In this document: positions 31,590 through 33,442 of the stretch, in pieces
Layout of the letters: each line of letters begins with the position of its first letter
Position numbering within the stretch: the stretch's first letter is position 1
Virus record (IMG/VR): IMGVR_UViG_3300042326_000834
Location: 1-33,442 of that record
Reading direction: 5' to 3' (one strand)
Source of the DNA: a virus
Length of the DNA stretch: 33,442 nucleotides
The notes under the pieces: generated by a model
The model's input: the letters and a program-made list of their open reading frames with translations, nothing else
Told to the model about the DNA's origin: nothing
The model's database searches: none
Made by a program: the position numbers and the translations under genes

Positions 31590-32839
31590 TACTTGCTACC
31601 TCCAAGGCCACCAAAGAGACTACCCATACCCATCATGCCCGCGCCAAGAATTGAGTTAAACATACTAGGCGACTGTTGATAGAGTGTACTAACTTGCCCC
31701 GTCGCCGGGATACCCCGTAGTATGCCCATACCGAACTCAGCCTGCTTGTACGGGAACTGCTGCTGGTTGATGAAATCTTGATACTGCTGATTAAGCAGCT
31801 CCTGCTCCATAGCCTGACCCTGAGCACCCGCGCCCAACTGAGCCTGACCGATGCCCATGCGCTGCTGATAGCCCTGCATGCCAAGCCCGCCCAAGGCACC
31901 CGCTGCAGCCAATTGCTGCTGAAGACCCTGCAAGCCGAAGTTGGCACCAAACTGCCGGGACTGCTCCATCAACTGTTGCGCGGTCTGGTTCTGACCAAGT
32001 GCCTGCTGCTGAGCCTGCAACTGCGCGGCCTGATTAAGCTGCTGCGACTGAAGCCCCGTCTGAGCACCCAACTGCTGAACACCGAGTAGTGCAGCAAGAT
32101 TCTGCTGACCTGTGGTGAGTCCGGCCTGCTGATTGGCTAGAGCTGCCTGCATCTGAGCCGCACGGTCAGCGCCGAACTGCTGCTGAGCCTGCTGGAACGC
32201 GTTCTGAAGTCCCGTCGCCTCGATACCCTGCAACTGGCCCTGCAGATTTCGCTGGGCTTCGCTTCGCATCAGAGCTTCACGTGTACCACCAAGCGCACCA
32301 GAGCGGGCCGCCGACGCACGCAGCCCCGGCATCTGACGAGCATAGTCTTGCATTGCGCCGCGCTTCTGCTGCGCGACCACACCGCTCATATAAGGCGACA
32401 TGTAGTCCTGCATTGCCTGACTACCGAACCGGTCAGCACCGACACGCTCCGCCGGACCCATCTGGTACTGCTGCAACTGCGGGGCTTGGGTGCCCATGTA
32501 CGACACGTTGGTCGGCTGATACTGCATCGGCTGATAGGACATACCAAGCTGCCCTGACTGCCTACCCGCCAGACTAGCCAACCCCGCCGCTTCTCTTAAT
32601 TCGGGAGAGACCTGCATCCCCGCGATGCCTTCCATCGCTTGCTGCTGAAGCGGGCTGAACCCTGCGGTGCGCTGCTTGCCGTAGGGCTGATAACCCTGCC
32701 CAACAAGACCGGGTATAAACTGCCCCGTGGTCGGGTCCTGCCCACCGAACACGCTGCCTAGCAACTGCTGTGCATAAGGCTTCGCATATCCGGGAATGGT
32801 CGTAGTGGTCTGTTCAGTTGCAGTCGGTTGAGTAGCCAT
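31589..32839 (-). CDS. Gln/Ala-rich virion protein, 416 aa
   Basis: Good ribosome site (AAGGAG) before the ATG. The protein begins with a Thr/Gln stretch and GYAKPYAQQLLGSVFGGQ, then PFxPLQQQAMEG-type segments, GYQPYGKQRTAGFSPLQQQA. Most of residues 130-340 consist of Gln/Ala/Leu helices (LQGIEATGLQNAFQQAQQQF, AAQMQAALANQQAGLTTGQQ), which look like a long fibrous or internal core protein. The C-terminus is Gly/Met-rich. This type occurs among podovirus-like structural genes. Exact role unknown. Confidence 0.75.
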   Translation of the reverse strand: MATQPTATEQTTTTIPGYAKPYAQQLLGSVFGGQDPTTGQFIPGLVGQGYQPYGKQRTAGFSPLQQQAMEGIAGMQVSPELREAAGLASLAGRQSGQLGMSYQPMQYQPTNVSYMGTQAPQLQQYQMGPAERVGADRFGSQAMQDYMSPYMSGVVAQQKRGAMQDYARQMPGLRASAARSGALGGTREALMRSEAQRNLQGQLQGIEATGLQNAFQQAQQQFGADRAAQMQAALANQQAGLTTGQQNLAALLGVQQLGAQTGLQSQQLNQAAQLQAQQQALGQNQTAQQLMEQSRQFGANFGLQGLQQQLAAAGALGGLGMQGYQQRMGIGQAQLGAGAQGQAMEQELLNQQYQDFINQQQFPYKQAEFGMGILRGIPATGQVSTLYQQSPSMFNSILGAGMMGMGSLFGGLGGSK

Positions 32840-32848
32840 GTTCGCTCC

Positions 32849-33442
32849 TTAAGCGGGGAGAAGGCGGCCAGTCTTCACAGCGGGGGCTTGCCTAGCCTTG
32901 CCCGTCCGTGCCTGTCGCACTCGCGCCATCATATCGTAAAGTTTCTTCGCTCCAGCCTTGGTGGAGCCATTGCCAAGATGCGACACCACATCGGCAGGGA
33001 CGACAAACTCGCCATCAGCCAAAGCAGCGCGTTGCACACCCTTGCCACGGATCACGGCAGGGATGTCGTCGGACATGCCATCACCCGGCCCGTCAAGCAG
33101 TTTACCACCTGCCTGATACTCGTTAGGCATACCGCCACGAGCGAAGCCAAAGTTGTAATCCTCGCCCACGGCACCGCCGTAGTTAAATCTGGCGGTCCCC
33201 GCCCCTCGTCTATCACCACCCCCACGAATACGCGGAAGCTCTTCGCTCTCAATCTCGCTGAACGGAGTCATGATGGGCTGGATGTATTCACGCTCAAACT
33301 CTCGCTCACGCTCAGATTGACGAGCTGTTTCCTGACGCGCCAATTCCTGTTGACGAACCATTTCCTGTTGACGCGCCGCTTGTGCCGCAGCTTGCTCCTG
33401 TGCAGCACGAGCCAATTCCTGTTGACGAACCATTTCCTGTTG
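32849..33442 (-). CDS. Repeat-rich virion protein, 5'-truncated by the window
   Basis: The frame stays open to the window edge; the ATG at 33433 is an internal Met of QQEMVRQQELAR-type repeats, so the true start lies outside. The visible N-part is a charged Gln/Arg/Glu helix with repeats, then YIQPIMTPFSEIE, a Gly-rich segment with RFNYGGAVGED and GGMPNEYQAGG. The C-part GPGDGMSDDIPAVIRGKG, AALADGEFVVPADVVSHLGN and GAKKLYDMMARVRQARTG is a recurrent phage structural domain. Likely a virion protein of the same late operon. Confidence 0.82.
   Translation of the reverse strand, partial: QQEMVRQQELARAAQEQAAAQAARQQEMVRQQELARQETARQSEREREFEREYIQPIMTPFSEIESEELPRIRGGGDRRGAGTARFNYGGAVGEDYNFGFARGGMPNEYQAGGKLLDGPGDGMSDDIPAVIRGKGVQRAALADGEFVVPADVVSHLGNGSTKAGAKKLYDMMARVRQARTGKARQAPAVKTGRLLPA
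33339..33442. repeat. 32-bp direct repeat at the right edge
   Basis: An identical 32-bp block occurs at 33339-33370 and 33411-33442, 72 bp apart; the second copy ends exactly at the last base of the window. It encodes the QQEMVRQQELA unit of the truncated protein, with a diverged AARQ/EQAAAQ segment between the copies. Confidence 0.95.

Overview
The window looks like part of the genome of a tailed double-stranded DNA phage (Caudoviricetes), or a prophage-like relative. The gene order is compact. Dozens of very small genes overlap through ATGA, GTGA and TGATG junctions. There is a complete phage replication module and a giant virion-type 'polyvalent' protein. No terminase, portal, capsid or lysis gene is visible, so this is only part of a genome. 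GC-rich composition, Shine-Dalgarno starts, sigma70-type promoters and proteobacterial-looking RNA polymerase domains suggest a proteobacterial host, but the host cannot be fixed from the sequence.

Left end (1-771): two tandem repeat arrays are followed by a non-coding region. It carries a phased array of CTGACACAA nonamers beside AT-rich DNA, which looks like an origin or a complex operator. Six small genes (772-2744) end at a strong terminator. A sigma70-type promoter (about 2933) opens a run of at least ten tiny genes (3019-4992), several joined by the same 18-bp junction. A second promoter (about 4999) opens the next block: a hypothetical gene, a VRR-NUC nuclease, an HTH/DUF3310 protein, a stand-alone homologue of the RNA polymerase alpha-subunit C-terminal domain (6260-6712), a methyltransferase and two glycosyltransferases (6709-10032). 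More small genes follow, then a sigma-70 region 4 protein with an N-terminal HTH (11727-12395).

Replication and recombination (12764-22315): a family A DNA polymerase with 3'-5' exonuclease, a Cas4/RecB-like PD-(D/E)XK nuclease with four cysteines, a SNF2-type helicase, a Gam-like coiled-coil protein, a putative ssDNA-binding protein, an HTH protein and, after a terminator, an AEP-type primase fused to a helicase. The + strand run ends at 22315, overlapping by 4 bp the stop of the oppositely transcribed block.

Right part (22312-33442, minus strand): four virion-associated genes. They are a 5'-truncated repeat-rich protein, a Gln-rich protein, a 565-aa coiled-coil protein and a 2526-aa polyvalent protein with ParB-like modules, an HEXXH metallopeptidase and an LPD38-like C-terminal region, probably carried in the particle and delivered with the DNA.

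The most notable theme is host transcription. The phage encodes separate homologues of the two RNA polymerase holoenzyme domains that sit next to each other on promoter DNA, alpha-CTD and sigma region 4. The second is modular growth: repeated gene junctions in the early region, and repeated linkers around AT-rich domains in the giant protein, both suggest recombination-driven insertion.
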